Numbered from the stretch's first letter, positions 45,563 to 57,000 are shown. The stretch is DNA of 64,000 nt from Breviolum minutum Mf 1.05b.01 (GCA_000507305.1 DF240456.1:53952-117951); one strand, 5' to 3'. Notes: generated from the sequence alone by a model not told the origin. Program-made: numbers and translations.

Positions 45563-46303
45563 CTGAAGAGATCCAACAGTGGGAAACCGCCGTGGATCGA
45601 TGATAGCGGGCCACCTGGAGGATCCAACCTCTATGTGTTACAGCCGTTTTGGGGAGGCCTTAAATGGGAGGCCGGTCCTCCGATACTTGGAGCCCATCCC
45701 TACAAAAAAAAACTCCACGAAAAATTTTTGGGGCCTTTTAAGAACAAAAGAGTGAAAGCCATGAAAATCTTAGGTCATGTTTTTCAGGGTAGGAAAATAA
45801 CGACGGGGTCCAGCCCCATCTTGTAGGGTTGCTAGTGGAACCAACCCACTTGAACAATGACCCAGAAATTCCAGGGTAGATTTTGCCCAAACAATCTGAA
45901 TGAAATGAAACCACGTGCATGAATGATGAAAGTAATGTTGGATTTATTTACTTGAGATGCGACGTGAAAACCCCTTGAAATACAATTAGTTATAACTCCT
46001 CCGTTGAAGTAGGGGCCCATCTTGTCATTGACACCTCTCACCAATCATCTCATCTGATTGGTCAGAGTTTGTCCGGACAGCATGAGGGAAAAACCAACCA
46101 AGATTTAAAAAAACATCGAAAAGAGGGGTTTTAGTCAGTTCAACAGTCAAACAAGTTTGAACAGTGATCAAAACTCTGGTTGTTTGGATATATATATATA
46201 TATATGTACATGTACAAGGGCTAAACAACTACCCTGCTGTGTATGTTATAAAGGAAGTATAACAAGCCACTGATCCTTATTGATCAACCAGTTTTCGTTG
46301 GGT

Positions 46304-46456
46304 CTAAACACTCAACTCCATATAACCCAACTCCACATCGAAAAACCATGGTGCTGCTGCTGCTGCCAGCACCACTGGTGCCATACCATTGAAACGTTGT
46401 TCGTTCTGTCGATGGTTCTCCTGTTGTAAAAGCGCCAGAGAATCATCGAGCTGCTC
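46304..46456 (-). CDS. Coiled coil continuing into Ala-rich hydrophobic C-terminus
   Basis: 51 codons including TAG. EQLDDSLALLQQENHRQNEQ continues the heptads of the previous exon without a break, then MAPVVLAAAAAPWFF is hydrophobic. The acceptor CAGAG|GAGCAG repeats the upstream donor's AG|GAG. A GT donor after MAPV would instead splice to the hydrophobic exon at 45562, in the same phase. Confidence 0.5.
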   Translation of the reverse strand, partial: EQLDDSLALLQQENHRQNEQRFNGMAPVVLAAAAAPWFFDVELGYMELSV

Positions 46457-49400
46457 CTCTGGGAGGTTTGTCAACCAAGGAATGTTTCAATGTTTTCCCC
46501 CTGAAATATGGAGACAAATTCGGAAGGATTCATTTACTAGTTGGTGGTTTCAACCCATCTGAAAAATATTAGTCAAATTGGATGATTTCCCCAAATAGGG
46601 GTGAAAATAAAAAATCATTGAAACCATCAACCAGATCTATATATAAAAAATCCCCACAACATTCTATGAGAATATTTACACAACTTCCATATTAAGCACT
46701 GATACCATAAGATGATATCAACTAATCAACATCCCAGGTCTTTCCCCCTCTATTTTCTCAGTCCGGGGGAACTTTCCATCCCACGTTCCTTCCAAACTCT
46801 CACCCAACTACCGGCCGGTTTGTCAAGTTTTTTTTACCGGCGAACCAAAAAAAGCGTTGGAAATCTCCTTCAGTTCACGTGTCATCTGCGCAACAAGCTT
46901 CTCATCAGCAAGCGCGGTCTTTCGAAGTTCTTCTTGAGCACGTTCAGTCGATGCCTCATGCGCTGCCTGAAGTGACAGGTAAGAAGAACATCTCACAATC
47001 AAAGCACAAAACTTTGTAGGTTCTCTTTTTGAATCTTTTCTATACAGTATCTATACATGTTTGTATTCTGAAGCCCTTGAAGGTCTGTTAAAAGATTTAA
47101 AAAAAACTACGGCGCCTGCAAATCAGTATCAACCAAGGCTGTTCTTGCTGCTGCATGCCCTGCAAATATTTCAGAGATCTTCGACGACTCTAGGATTCCA
47201 CCCACTGACATCATTTCTTGTTTGTAGACAGCTTTGGCATGATCCAAAGCTCCCAGTGCACTTGACAATCTCTGTGTTTCACTGAAGTTTTGCTTGTATT
47301 CTGCTCCTTTTCCTTCATGATTTAAAGCAAAGACCCAGGAGATCAGGTTCTCTTTGAAGCTTTCAGGACTAAAATACTGAGATTTCCCATTCTTCAGCTC
47401 TTCAAAGACCACCTGGCACTTGGCCAGAAACGCTGGGGCCAAGTCCATCTGCACATCTGACCCTCCACTGTGATCCAGGGGCTCAGGGTGTGGAAGAACC
47501 CGACAGTTGGTGCATGAGAAAAGACTTTGCAAGATTTGGCCGCAGCTTGTGGAATCAAGAAATGTCTTCATCAACTGTTGCTCCTCTCTTGGATTGTGCA
47601 TTTTCGAAAAAGCCGGTGCACTTCAAAAAAAAACTCCATCCAATTCAGACGTTGAACAAGATTGAACAAAAAAAACGGGACTTGACACATGTGCCGTGTG
47701 TTCTAGTGTTCCACCTCTTTCTTGTTTTTTGTTGTGTTTTTTGTTATTAAAAATCCCGAGACACAACCTGATATGTACTTGGAGATGTTGTACCCACAGG
47801 TTCAAATTTTGGATATTTTGGGCTAGTGGATCGGTGGTATATGGAACGTTGCTTCGAAACCTCAACTCGTTGGCAACTCAACGCAGCCGTTGCTGAAACG
47901 CCCCGACCGTTTTTGACATTTAAGTTTACCAAACGAAACGAGAAACAAAATCGTGTTTTTCTAGTTGTGAGCCATCCCAAAGGATATGAGTCAGACTGGA
48001 CATCTCCCCCAATTTTGTACCTTGAAACCACCACCAGGTCACCACACAAAATATGAAGGACCCCTTGTAAGTCCTGAAAACTCCAATGTTTTCCAATGTC
48101 ATCATCTCCATGTGCCCAATCTCGTATTAACAGCAACAGTTGATGGCTCTTCAAATCACCAAGAGGTTTCTGACTTCGACGTTGGATCAGCTCTAATAGT
48201 TGCATAGCCAACAAAAAATCGCCAAGGGTATCCTCCCGAAACGGCGCCGAAACGGCGAAAAAAAAATGGTGGACCGTTTTGGAGGGTGATGTGAAGCCGA
48301 TTTCCCTCATGGATAGCTAATCCCATTGTTCCAGGGTTTGCCATACTCACCTGAGAAATTTCCCTTAAAAAATAGGAGAAAGCCGAAGTAATCACCAAGG
48401 GACAAACGCTACCGACGTCAATTTTTAGGGGCCCGAATTTCCATGAATTTCCCATGTAACTTTCGGTTCGGAAATGGTGGACCCCGATCCATGATGGAAA
48501 AACCCATCCTACTTTCCGATAAGTGTAACTTGTAAGCATCCAGGAAATATACATCAACGCTAGCTGCACTTTTTTCCCATGGGCAGCAAGGAGTTGTTCA
48601 GCTATGTTCCAATTATATCTCTAGATTGACATTGTCAGGCTATTATCTCATCAAGTAGTGAATTGATACTGATCTGGGTAAACCATAATACTACCCTCTG
48701 GTAAACTGACATAGCTGGATGGAATAAATACCCACTTTTTTATAATAGGAAATACATCTTCAATCCGGGTCCATTTTCCAACCAGCTAGGTTTGTTTACC
48801 GGAGAGTACAGTATAATTCACAGTGTCATCGTGATTTACTTTCTGAAAGTCTCTTTCTCAGTTTGAGTGCTTTAAAATTTGATCTCCCCATTAGCTTTGT
48901 GAGAAGTAGACCCCAAAGTCTGTATGCCTGGGAATATGTGGTTCAGAAGGTTCTGCGTACATACCACCCCCCTATGAAATTCAACATAGATACCCAAATT
49001 AGCGATGTTTGAAAGGAGATACCTTGTACGAACCATCGTTTTGGGTACGTAGTATCCATGCTAGATTTCAGGGGTATACAATGATTTGCACTGTAGCAGC
49101 TATGATGACGTGCCTGTCCTAATGCCTCGTTTTTCAACTGTTGAGTTGAGATTTGTTAAATTTCCATTCCATTCCAACATCATCCATGTAAAATATATAT
49201 TCCCACTGTGACTGAATACATATACGGTATTATGATATTACTGTGAATGCTGGAAGATTTTACCGGCGCGCAACAAAAGATAACTTGGACATAGAATATG
49301 GGGCACTGCTCAGTTAGTATAAAGTTAGGGTGAACATGTGATGATCAGAATGGTCAATGGAATCCAAAGAGTAAGATCATCTTAAAGTATCAGCACTTAA

Positions 49401-51930
49401 CTATAGTAGCTGGAATTTGCCAAACACCTGTTGACTTAAGATGTGGATATGAAAATGATGACATCATGTAGGAACCATGTCATTTTCAAGATTCTCCGCC
49501 TTTTGGGTGGCCGTTTTTCCCACTGGGAATTACCCCGGGAGGATTCCATGAAGCTTAATTGTTTAAGGTCCAGAGTCCATTGCTTAAAATAGGGATGATT
49601 ACCCTGAAACCAATGGACCAACAAAGCACACTTGAAAATGGATGGTTGGAAGACAAGCCTTTCCTTTTGCGATGGCCACTAAAATAAGCTCCAATAAGCT
49701 CTTGGATGATCATCGCAGGACTCGTAAGTATATAGTTAGAAACTATGGTGATCGTAAGTCCCCTAACTGCGGGTGTGGGACCCCTTCCAAATTGCCTGTT
49801 CATGGCTTGTACATGGGGGTTACCAACTACTTACTAAATGGCAAATGGGATGATCCTCCAAGCAGGCCCCAACTTATACAGAACAAGTCCACTTGCCGAG
49901 GCTTCTTCCCACCAAAAAAATGGCTACCTGGAAAGCCCAATGCCGTGCCCATGGGGGCAGTGTTTAATGTGTTTTGTTGCAACTGGTAAGTTGAGTTGTT
50001 GGAGAATAAATAAAGTTTTACTCTCAAATAGAAAGAATTGCCTTTCCAGGTTCCAAAAAAAAACGTTTCTTCATCATCCTCTCCTCTTGAAGTTGTTTGG
50101 ATACATTGAAAATCATAGTCGATGACAGGGCAGTCGCCAGTCCCAGCAAGACATTGTTGTGCCATCGACTCGCACCGGGCTCAAAAGTTCCTTGAGTGTC
50201 CATCAACACAATTCCAACACCTGCGGGTCCTGAGAAAACTTGAGGACAAACCCAAATCCCTTCTGTAACTCTTTCAACCCCAGAGTTCCAATAAAAACGC
50301 TGATGTTCCGCGTTCCGCTTCCTGAGCATCTTCTTCTCATCCAAAAATTCTGCAAAGAGATCCATCAAGAAACTCTTGCCCTGCCGCAAAGCACCAGCAA
50401 TAGATATGATAATGATTCGTTGGAACCCTGAGGATTTGAACGCCGCATCAATTTTGGCCAGTTCCTCTTCCTGTATTTCCAGTTCTTCGTTGCGGATTTT
50501 CACCACACAGCTGGCATGTTGCTTGCAACTTACACCTACCGCAGCGCAGCCTCTGGTGGTTCTCCGTCGGAACCAACGTTGGAGAACAGCGGGGGACCCT
50601 GCTGCGAGCAGCGGAACGTGGTCCCAACTCCACCGGTTCGCTGGGCGAGTTGGTCCCAACGGAGCTGGAGATCTTGGGCGATTTTTCGGCGAAAAATGCA
50701 AGGCTCGAAGATCATCGATCGTCACAGGTGCAGTGGTTGAGAGCATCAGCTGGTTGGATTTTATTGGCTTCTTGCTAAAAGCCAAAATTAAGATGGGAAT
50801 CACTCGACCCGAGTGGGGAGAATATGTACCTACTGTGTGTGTGCGCAAACTGGGTATTTGATGAAAGGAATGGGAACTCATGTTTGATAGAGAATTTGAA
50901 AGTAAAGAAAGAGTAAAGGAACCTTGCGTTGCTGCAGTTTGCTCCAACTGGGGTTGCATGGCTAGACAAATAAAAGATTATCAAAAGCATTCAGTTCCAC
51001 CATTTTGCATTGTTTTTTATTTTGGGGAGGGGGGTTGGAACATTGATACATGTTATCTGGCTGAAGGAATCATATTTATCACCAGCTCGAGAAATATCAG
51101 ATTACCCACCCCCGAAAATGAACATTTTCCCCAAAAAAGGGTGCCATTTGAGAAAGGGAAAAGTTTCATCTTCCAAAACATCAATTTCCGGGGGATATGT
51201 TACTGGTTGGTGGTTTCAACCCATTTGAAAAATATTAGTCAAATTGGATCATCTCCCCAAGTAAGGGTGAAAATAAAAAATATCTGAAACCACCACCTAG
51301 GTTAGTTTTCAGTGGGGGCACCTTTTTGGAACCTTCCCCCGATGAAAGCTATCAGATTTGAGCTCTTCAGCCAACTGCTGAACATAATTCACTTGAGCCA
51401 CATTCATGGCAGCCACATTCATGGTCCCTAAAAAAAACAACCTTCACCAAAAAACATGCCGAAAACCTGCAAGGATTTTAGCCACGTTCCAGGTAAATCA
51501 AAGTAATTCCACGCTGACTAGAAAATCCTCGGAAATTTTGCTATGGAACAAATCTTTCCATAGAAAAAATGCTCTGATTTTTTGTTTCGAACCTTCAAAA
51601 AAACAATGTCCAATGCATCTCTACTCTTGCACAACTTCTTGCATAGACCGCACGAAGAGTCCACAAAAAATACTCAACAATCCCTAAAACCAACAAGCCT
51701 CGCCCCCCCCAAAAATGGTGGTCTTCCAACAGGAATCTCCTTTTTTTACTAGGGAGAAACGGGGAAACCACCCATTTTGCAGGGATGAACATCTTAGTTT
51801 CAGGGAAGGGTTAACTGGTTAACTGGTTAACCCCACAGGCCCACATCCCACCTAAGTCTGCTTCCCGTTTCGCCAGGATCTTGGCCGCCTCGTGCAGCCT
51901 TTCCAAAACTGACGTTTGGCGGACATTCAT
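46304..51930 (-). CDS. Atlastin/GBP-like dynamin-superfamily GTPase, seven-exon model
   Basis: Seen: the model joins 51930-51852, 51427-51333, 50749-50084, 48232-48074, 47583-47116, 46966-46868 and 46456-46304, giving about 572 codons with compatible phase at every junction. The order is a short helical N-terminus, a GTPase domain, the RD (G4) motif, a helical middle domain and a coiled coil. Known: atlastins and guanylate-binding proteins bind GTP through a P-loop, a switch threonine, DxxG and RD, and act on membranes (ER fusion for atlastins, vesicle or pathogen membranes for GBPs). Inferred: a membrane-remodelling GTPase; atlastin versus GBP is undecided. Four of six introns start with GA or GC rather than GT. 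The ATG at 51930 is the first in its exon, just after a possible splice acceptor, and further upstream exons are possible. The gene may continue past 46304 into the hydrophobic exon at 45.5 kb. Domain identity is solid; exon edges are predictions. Confidence 0.72.
46535..46634. repeat. Family A foldback in a GTPase-gene intron
   Basis: ACTAGTTGGTGGTTTCAACC to GAAACCATCAACCAG. It lies inside the intron between the predicted exons ending 46868 and starting 46456. Confidence 0.9.
46868..46966 (-). CDS. Coiled-coil exon of the GTPase
   Basis: 33 codons, Ala/Glu/Lys-rich (HEASTERAQEELRK, LVAQMTRELK), predicted helical. The acceptor CACTTCAG|GCAGCG mirrors the upstream donor CAG|GCGCCG. The predicted donor is GAACTGAAG|GAGATT. 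Without that splice the frame runs to a stop at 46823, so a terminal exon ending there is the alternative. Confidence 0.55.
47116..47583 (-). CDS. Helical middle-domain exon of the GTPase
   Basis: 156 codons. CTNCRVLPHPEP resembles the start of the atlastin middle domain (SCFLLPHPG-like). ESFKENLISWVFALN and LGALDHAKAVYKQEM match the pattern of its helices (a family hallmark is AKDIYNKRM-like). The acceptor is AGAG|GAGCAA and the donor TTGCAG|GCGCCG (GC type). The exon boundary is inferred from phase and from the AG|G repeats at both ends. Confidence 0.7.
48074..48232 (-). CDS. GTPase exon with RD (G4) motif
   Basis: 53 codons with DTLGDFLLAMQLLELIQRR, then LLLLIRDWAHGDDD. The LIRDW core is the guanine-specificity RD motif of the atlastin/GBP family, and the spacing from the previous exon fits the family. 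The acceptor is GGGAG|GATACC after a T-rich tract and the donor is a non-canonical TTTTCAG|GACTTA. Both ends are in phase 0. Confidence 0.68.
48690..48810. repeat. Family C foldback in intron of the GTPase gene
   Basis: ACTACCCTCTGGTAAACTGA to TTTGTTTACCGGAGAGTA, in the 1.85-kb intron between the G3 and RD exons. Confidence 0.75.
48958..49080. repeat. Family C foldback in the same intron
   Basis: ACATACCACCCCCCTATGAA to CTAGATTTCAGGGGTATACA, 150 bases from the previous copy. Confidence 0.75.
49700..49864. repeat. Family D foldback in a GTPase-gene intron
   Basis: TCTTGGATGATCATCGCAGG to GGGATGATCCTCCAAGCA, in the intron between the G3 and RD exons. Confidence 0.75.
50084..50749 (-). CDS. 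GTPase-domain exon (G1, G2, G3)
   Basis: 222 codons open without interruption. The P-loop reads GALRQGKSFLMD (GxxxxGKS), the switch region is VERVTEGIWV with the conserved Thr, and G3 is MDTQGTFE (DxxG). It is followed by the helix segment ALSSTMIFNVSKQLQE, which resembles the stretch after G3 in atlastins. The first ~75 residues are Pro/Arg/Ser-rich and unlike the family, so the true exon start could lie downstream of 50749. The predicted donor is GA (CAAGAG|GAGAGG). The reading frame runs through a GTAGGT-like site at 50539 without needing a splice. Confidence 0.8.
51201..51304. repeat. Family A foldback in a GTPase-gene intron
   Basis: TACTGGTTGGTGGTTTCAAC to GAAACCACCACCTAGGTTA, in the intron between exons 2 and 3 of the model. 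Confidence 0.9.
51675..51810. repeat. Family C foldback in first GTPase-gene intron
   Basis: CAATCCCTAAAACCAACAAG to TCTTAGTTTCAGGGAAGGG; the left half is diverged and carries a run of eight C. Confidence 0.65.
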
Positions 51931-52199
51931 TGCTGTTGAAAAATCTCCATTTTTCCAATAGGAGATACAGCTTCATTCATGGTTGGTTTTATCCATTTGG
52001 TCATTCGTTACCTTTTCTGAGGTGTATCTCATCCCCATGTGGGTTGCTACGGCCTACGGATTTTCCATACTGTAATGGACTCCCAGTTGTCAACTGGGAG
52101 GATAATAAGTTACCCGCTACAGTTGTCTTCCCCAACCGATTGGGATGTTTTGGGCAGGGTTTCTGAGGGTTCGTCCGTGGCATGGGCAGTAGACATCAG

Positions 52200-52305
52200 T
52201 ACACCCTGGAAGATTAACATGGAACCTACAAATCACCCATTTAGAAAGGAAAATGATCTTCCAAACCTCCATGATAATGCTCCATGTTAATCTTCAGGGG
52301 TGTAT
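52200..52305. repeat. Family C foldback
   Basis: TACACCCTGGAAGATTAACA to GTTAATCTTCAGGGGTGTA; near-perfect arms. Confidence 0.85.
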
Positions 52306-52796
52306 GTATCCAGGGTGGTGCAACATGTCTTTCATCAACAGTGGTTGACTGCCGACTGCCGACTTGGTCATCTTTCACAGTCACCGGAAAAAATCACCTT
52401 GGACCCATTTGGAAATACATCTGCAATTGTTTTTTTTCAATTTTGCGGTGTTGGTTTACAAGAGGCTGTCCCTACACTATCCTTTAAAATATCCCAAGAA
52501 ATAAAAAAGTTTTGAGGGCACAAGTTCCGAGGGCTGTCCCGCGCACAACCCTTATGCCCTTTGACGAAGCCCATCTGACCAACAGATGGACTCTGAAGAT
52601 TGATTTTTGTTTCGGAAGCGTATAGTTTCGAAGTGTCCTACAAATGATGGAATCACCCAAAAACAGAGATGTCTATCTATAATACATATATATATATATA
52701 CATACATATATATATATGTTTTTTCAATACACAAACATACGTACGTACGTACGTATGAAACACGGATACATACATACGTACGTAACTGCATGCATG

Positions 52797-52850
52797 CATT
52801 ACATTACATTACACTCCATTACACTACATTATTATTACATTACAACATTT
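52797..52850. repeat. ACATT/CATTACA microsatellite
   Basis: Repeats of CATTACATTACA with interruptions, directly after a TA-rich, ACGTACGT and TGCATGCA stretch (52680-52796). Confidence 0.9.
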
Positions 52851-53008
52851 ACTTGTAAACACATATGACTTGACATTCTTCCAAGTCCTGATGGAGTTTC
52901 TGGAGTTTCTTCCTTGATGCTCCACTCCAAGTGGCTTCAGAACTACAGCTAACCAAGCAACTGGTGGTGCAACTGGTGCATAATAAATCCCCCATAAAAT
53001 GAGGGTAG

Positions 53009-53128
53009 TACTGTTGATGATTCAAGAAATCCGGCGAATTTCCCAGTTGAGGTTGGTAGTGTTTTCCCCGTGATTTTCAGGCTATTATACTTTCTTTTGG
53101 TGGTTGTTTGGGATTTCAGCCATCAACC
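53009..53128. repeat. Family E foldback
   Basis: TACTGTTGATGATTCAAGAA to TGGGATTTCAGCCATCAAC. Confidence 0.7.
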
Positions 53129-53753
53129 CCTGTTGGTGAAGGGGTATACCACCAGGTCACTCCCAGTCACTCCCAGGTGACGACACCTCTCTTCACTCAA
53201 TCCCACACCAGGCACGTTGGGACGTTCCACCTGAAGCTTCATCGCAAAGTCACAACGGACCCAGGTGACATGAACCATGAGTCATCCTTGGGTGGTGTTT
53301 TGAGGATCCTTATTTCATGGTTTTTATGAAACAAATCCCCATATTATCTGGGTAGGAAATACCATCCCCTTACTAAGTGGTAATCCTGGTAATGGCTGAT
53401 TATAATCTCCTTACATAACTGGGCAGGATTTCATCCCTTATATACAGCAAATAATCGAGGTTTTGATGACTGCTCAATTGGCTTGCTGGTGCCAGGAAGG
53501 ACCCAAATGGCGCCTCAAAAAAACTCATTCAAGATGATTTTTCGTCTATTCTTCCAAGGCCAAAAAATGAAAATAAGAAATACTCCCCAAGAAATTTTAA
53601 CATTGAAAAACGGGAAGACGACTTTCCTTTTGGGAGCTATTTTTTAAACTTACACCGGGTGTAAAGATGTGAAAAGCACCCAAAAAATCACAGTAACATT
53701 CTCTGGGCCCTGCAAGGTTGACTCATGATAATTGGGCCTACAAAACGAACACA

Positions 53754-53840
53754 GCTAGTCGGTGGTTTTTCACCAACCCAATAGAATTTTTTCCTTGTCA
53801 AATGGGTGAAAATAAAAACTTTTTGAAACCACCAAACTAG
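53754..53840. repeat. Family A foldback, diverged
   Basis: GCTAGTCGGTGGTTTTTCAC to GAAACCACCAAACTAG; the left arm shares the TTTTTCACC variant with the copy at 55992. Confidence 0.75.
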
Positions 53841-54517
53841 AAACAAACAAACGTTTTTTAATCCGCAAGGAGATTCGAGGGAAGTGACAGGAATCTCGTG
53901 AAACTCAGGTGACTTCACAAGTGGGAAAACGATTTTTTTTGAACTCTCAAAAATCTATAGGTCTATATATTCCACCCCTGTGAATTTGAATCTCAGAGTG
54001 ATTTTACACTTTAATGATTCCTAGTATCTCTTTGTTGACGATATTTCGCGATTTTTTACACTAACCTGAAATATGTTTGTTTCGGTATTTTGGCTTGAAG
54101 ATTTCTTTCAAATTCCAGTTTTCCAAGCTCTTTTCTTCCCGGCGAGGTGAGAAAACTCGTGGAATTCTCAACGCAAGTACCTGCACTTCCTGTTTCGCGC
54201 GTGTGAAGGGGGTCTTAACATCACAAACTAATCATCAAGACCAGTTGCTGAGATGATAGTAGTCTCAAGCCAAACTGTGAAATCTATGTCAAGTGGATCA
54301 TCTTCCCTTTGAGTTGTAAAGGACCAAAAAAAACACTTGAAATCACCAGGATTTTTCCTACAATGATCCCCAAACTCCTTAAAAAAACTCGACATGATTC
54401 TAGTAAACCAATCATACAAACTTGTCAAAAAGTAACGGGAATTCAATCTGAATTCAAGGCCATTAAAAGGGGGGGGGGGTCTTCCCCTTCCTTCCTCACC
54501 ACCATTTGGGGAAACAC

Positions 54518-54918
54518 CTCAACGGTTTCGTAATCAAGGCACGTTTTGCGCAACAGCAGCTGCCCCGCTGGAGCCACTGGGCGGCGCCACCCATTCCTTG
54601 AAAACGGTGCCATCCCTGCTGAAAAATTTCACACAAATTGATACCACTTGAAAATAGATGCTTTTGGAAAGCCCGGTTTTTTGTTGGAAAGGCAATGGCG
54701 ATTTGGAAGGCAATGGCGATTGTTGTTGATTCTCTATCTTGAAACATATGGATAGAAATATAAATATGTGGATATACATATATATATATACATAAATGGC
54801 TCACATCCTCATAACATCTCATGGAAAACCCCCAACGCAACCGGAATTTTCCTGAGTTCCCCGAGCCAAAGCAGCCAACCGGCGCCTTTCCACGGTTTCA
54901 CCATCGATCACACGTAGC
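54518..54918 (-). CDS. Candidate exon pair
   Basis: Exon 54918-54852 (AAAAAAAG|GCTACG to ACTCAG|GAAAAT) reads LRVIDGETVERRRLAALARG TQ, a helical segment with a GA donor. Exon 54615-54518 (TTTCAGCAG|GGATGG to GTTGAG|GTGTTT) is in matching phase 0: GWHRFQGMGGAAQWLQRGSC. In the second exon another frame (TVFKEWVAPPSGSSGAAAVA) also looks protein-like, so the splice may differ. It lies upstream of the GTPase gene on the same strand. Confidence 0.33.
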
Positions 54919-55329
54919 CTTTTTTTCGTCGTAGTTCGGAAAGGTGGACCAAAAATTTGCAGGTTGGATGCATGAAAATGCTTTATTAAGCTTCATACAC
55001 CCCTGAAATTTTCAGGGGCGAACTGTTAGTTTTGGGGAGGTGTTTTCGTGGTTTTTCCTGCAGGGCCCACTTCACAAGGAACAAAGGGTTGATGATCATG
55101 TTCACCCCTCCAAACAGATATGTGGAGCCAAACACCCGAAATCTCAAGGACAGGCTCCAAACCGTTAAACCACCATCAATGGTCAATGGTTCGGAAATGC
55201 CAAAGTTTTGATTTACAGGATTTTGTTCGGGAAACCCGTGACTTTGAAGATTCTTCAGGACTTGAGCTGCTCACTCAATGGAAATGTGGGTGTTTTTGCA
55301 TATCGCCCCTCCCTTTTTTCCCCACATGA

Positions 55330-55477
55330 GCTAGGGTCTAAACTCCTTATATTGGGGATGGTCATCCCACCTTTAATAAGGAATCCTTCTAAATGGGTGT
55401 ATATATAAACCCCAAATATGGGGTTGATGACCATCCCCTACTACAGGAAAACAATTGGGGAGTTTGGACCCTAGCAC
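55330..55477. repeat. Unique long palindrome
   Basis: GCTAGGGTCTAAACTCC pairs with GGAGTTTGGACCCTAGC, and inner GGGGATGGTCATCCC with GATGACCATCCCC. No second copy seen in the window. Confidence 0.85.
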
Positions 55478-55561
55478 ACAATAGGTTAGGTAGGCATTCA
55501 GTGTCGCGTTGTGGAAAATGCAGATGCACAAAGGCACTTGGACCCTACCAAATAAACCAAT

Positions 55562-55711
55562 TGAGCTACGAAAAAAAACCTCCTACTTTCCATTGAATCC
55601 TGGTTGGTTTATAGGGATCCTTTGTAATGGCTTATTAAAATCCCCATATAGTTGGGTAGGATTTCATCCCCTATACAACCTAAACAACCAGGGTAATTTT
55701 TTATTGCTCAA
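55562..55711. repeat. Family F foldback
   Basis: TGAGCTACGAAAAAAAACC to AATTTTTTATTGCTCA, with the inner TCCTGGTTGGTTTATAGGGA. Confidence 0.8.
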
Positions 55712-56313
55712 TAGTGACATGTGAGTGGCATCTCGGGATAGCGATATACACTTAAATTGGTCGATCTCTTTTGTTAAACCTTTGGGGTTTTTGAAAACAT
55801 CTAGGCAGTTGTTTCGCCGGTCCCCAGCCCCCCCAAACAAAAAATTAAAACAATCACGTTTATTGTACGTTTATTGACCATTTAAGAGGAAAAAAACACT
55901 CAACTCAGGAAACAGGGAACCGGCCCGTTTCATAAAAGACATCTCATGGTATGATGCTAGGGATGTGCCACCCGTCAACACATGAAATGAACTAGCAGGT
56001 GGTTTTTCACCAACCCATCTGAAAAATTTTATTCGTCAAATTGGATCATCTCCCCAGGGATCCGGTCAAAAATGAAAAAATACCCTTGGACCCCAAAACC
56101 ATGAAAAATGAAGGTTTTGAAGCCCCAATATATGGGTTTTTTCACCCCCTAAAAATGAAGGAAACGTGGCTTCCCATGGTATTTGAGTTGCCACAAATGC
56201 CAATCCAAAGGGCTCTGAAAGTGCACCCTTTCTGGAAGCGCTGAAACCGCCTGGTCCGGGATGATGCTTCCGGAAATCCGGAGGCGCGGCCATCTTTAAG
56301 TCAATAGCTGTTT

Positions 56314-56439
56314 CTGGTTCCCTTAATAGGTGGTAGGTGATATATAATCACCCAATTGGCAGTATATACCACTTATATACTTCTTATATATTGCCAATTG
56401 GATGATTATATGCTACCTACCACCTAACAAGGGAACCAG
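56314..56439. repeat. Unique long palindrome
   Basis: CTGGTTCCCTTAATAGGTGG pairs with CCACCTAACAAGGGAACCAG, and inner ATAATCACCCAATTGGCA with TGCCAATTGGATGATTAT. Confidence 0.9.
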
Positions 56440-57000
56440 GAAACTCCATTGATTAAGGGCGATTGTTCCTTGTTCAACTAACCAGTTGAGAGAAAAAACA
56501 GTTGCCTAACATCCACTTCTTGCTGTCTCATCTTCATGAAAAAACACTTCAACTCATTGTTTTGTTTTGCTTACTTTAGTTAGATCGAATCACTTAAAAT
56601 CATTGCGCATTTGCGTTGCTTCCAATTGAAGGTATCTACGAATCTATTTTAACAAGTACCCAGCTGATTCCAATGAGGTTTTCCAAAGGTCGAGCTAGTA
56701 ACAAAGCAGTGAACTTTCCCTCAAGAGACTTCCAGTTGTCGTATCCAAAAACACCACCAAAATAATCTACAGCAAGTGTCAAGTGTGTGTTTCTGTTGCC
56801 ACCCCACCCATTGAATTTCACGAATGCTCATCAAAAATTGAAGCAAACCGAATCCTTTTTGCCCCCCAAAAAAATCTCCACCAAAAAAATACACACTCTC
56901 CCTGAAAGTTTCACGTCGGCAACTTCCCTCAACAGTTTTCTGAAAATGGGTCACTTCCCAATGCATGGAGGGTTGGATCATTCAACTTGACATCACCCAT

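Noticed and set aside
50511..50539. A 29-base intron with GTAGGT and CCAG ends before the GTPase domain
   Set aside because: The reading frame passes straight through without splicing, and 29 bases is too short for a normal intron.
51384..51405. Second spliced-leader-like string (CTTGAGCCACATTCATGG)
   Set aside because: Only the first nine bases match the leader and it lies within a candidate coding exon.
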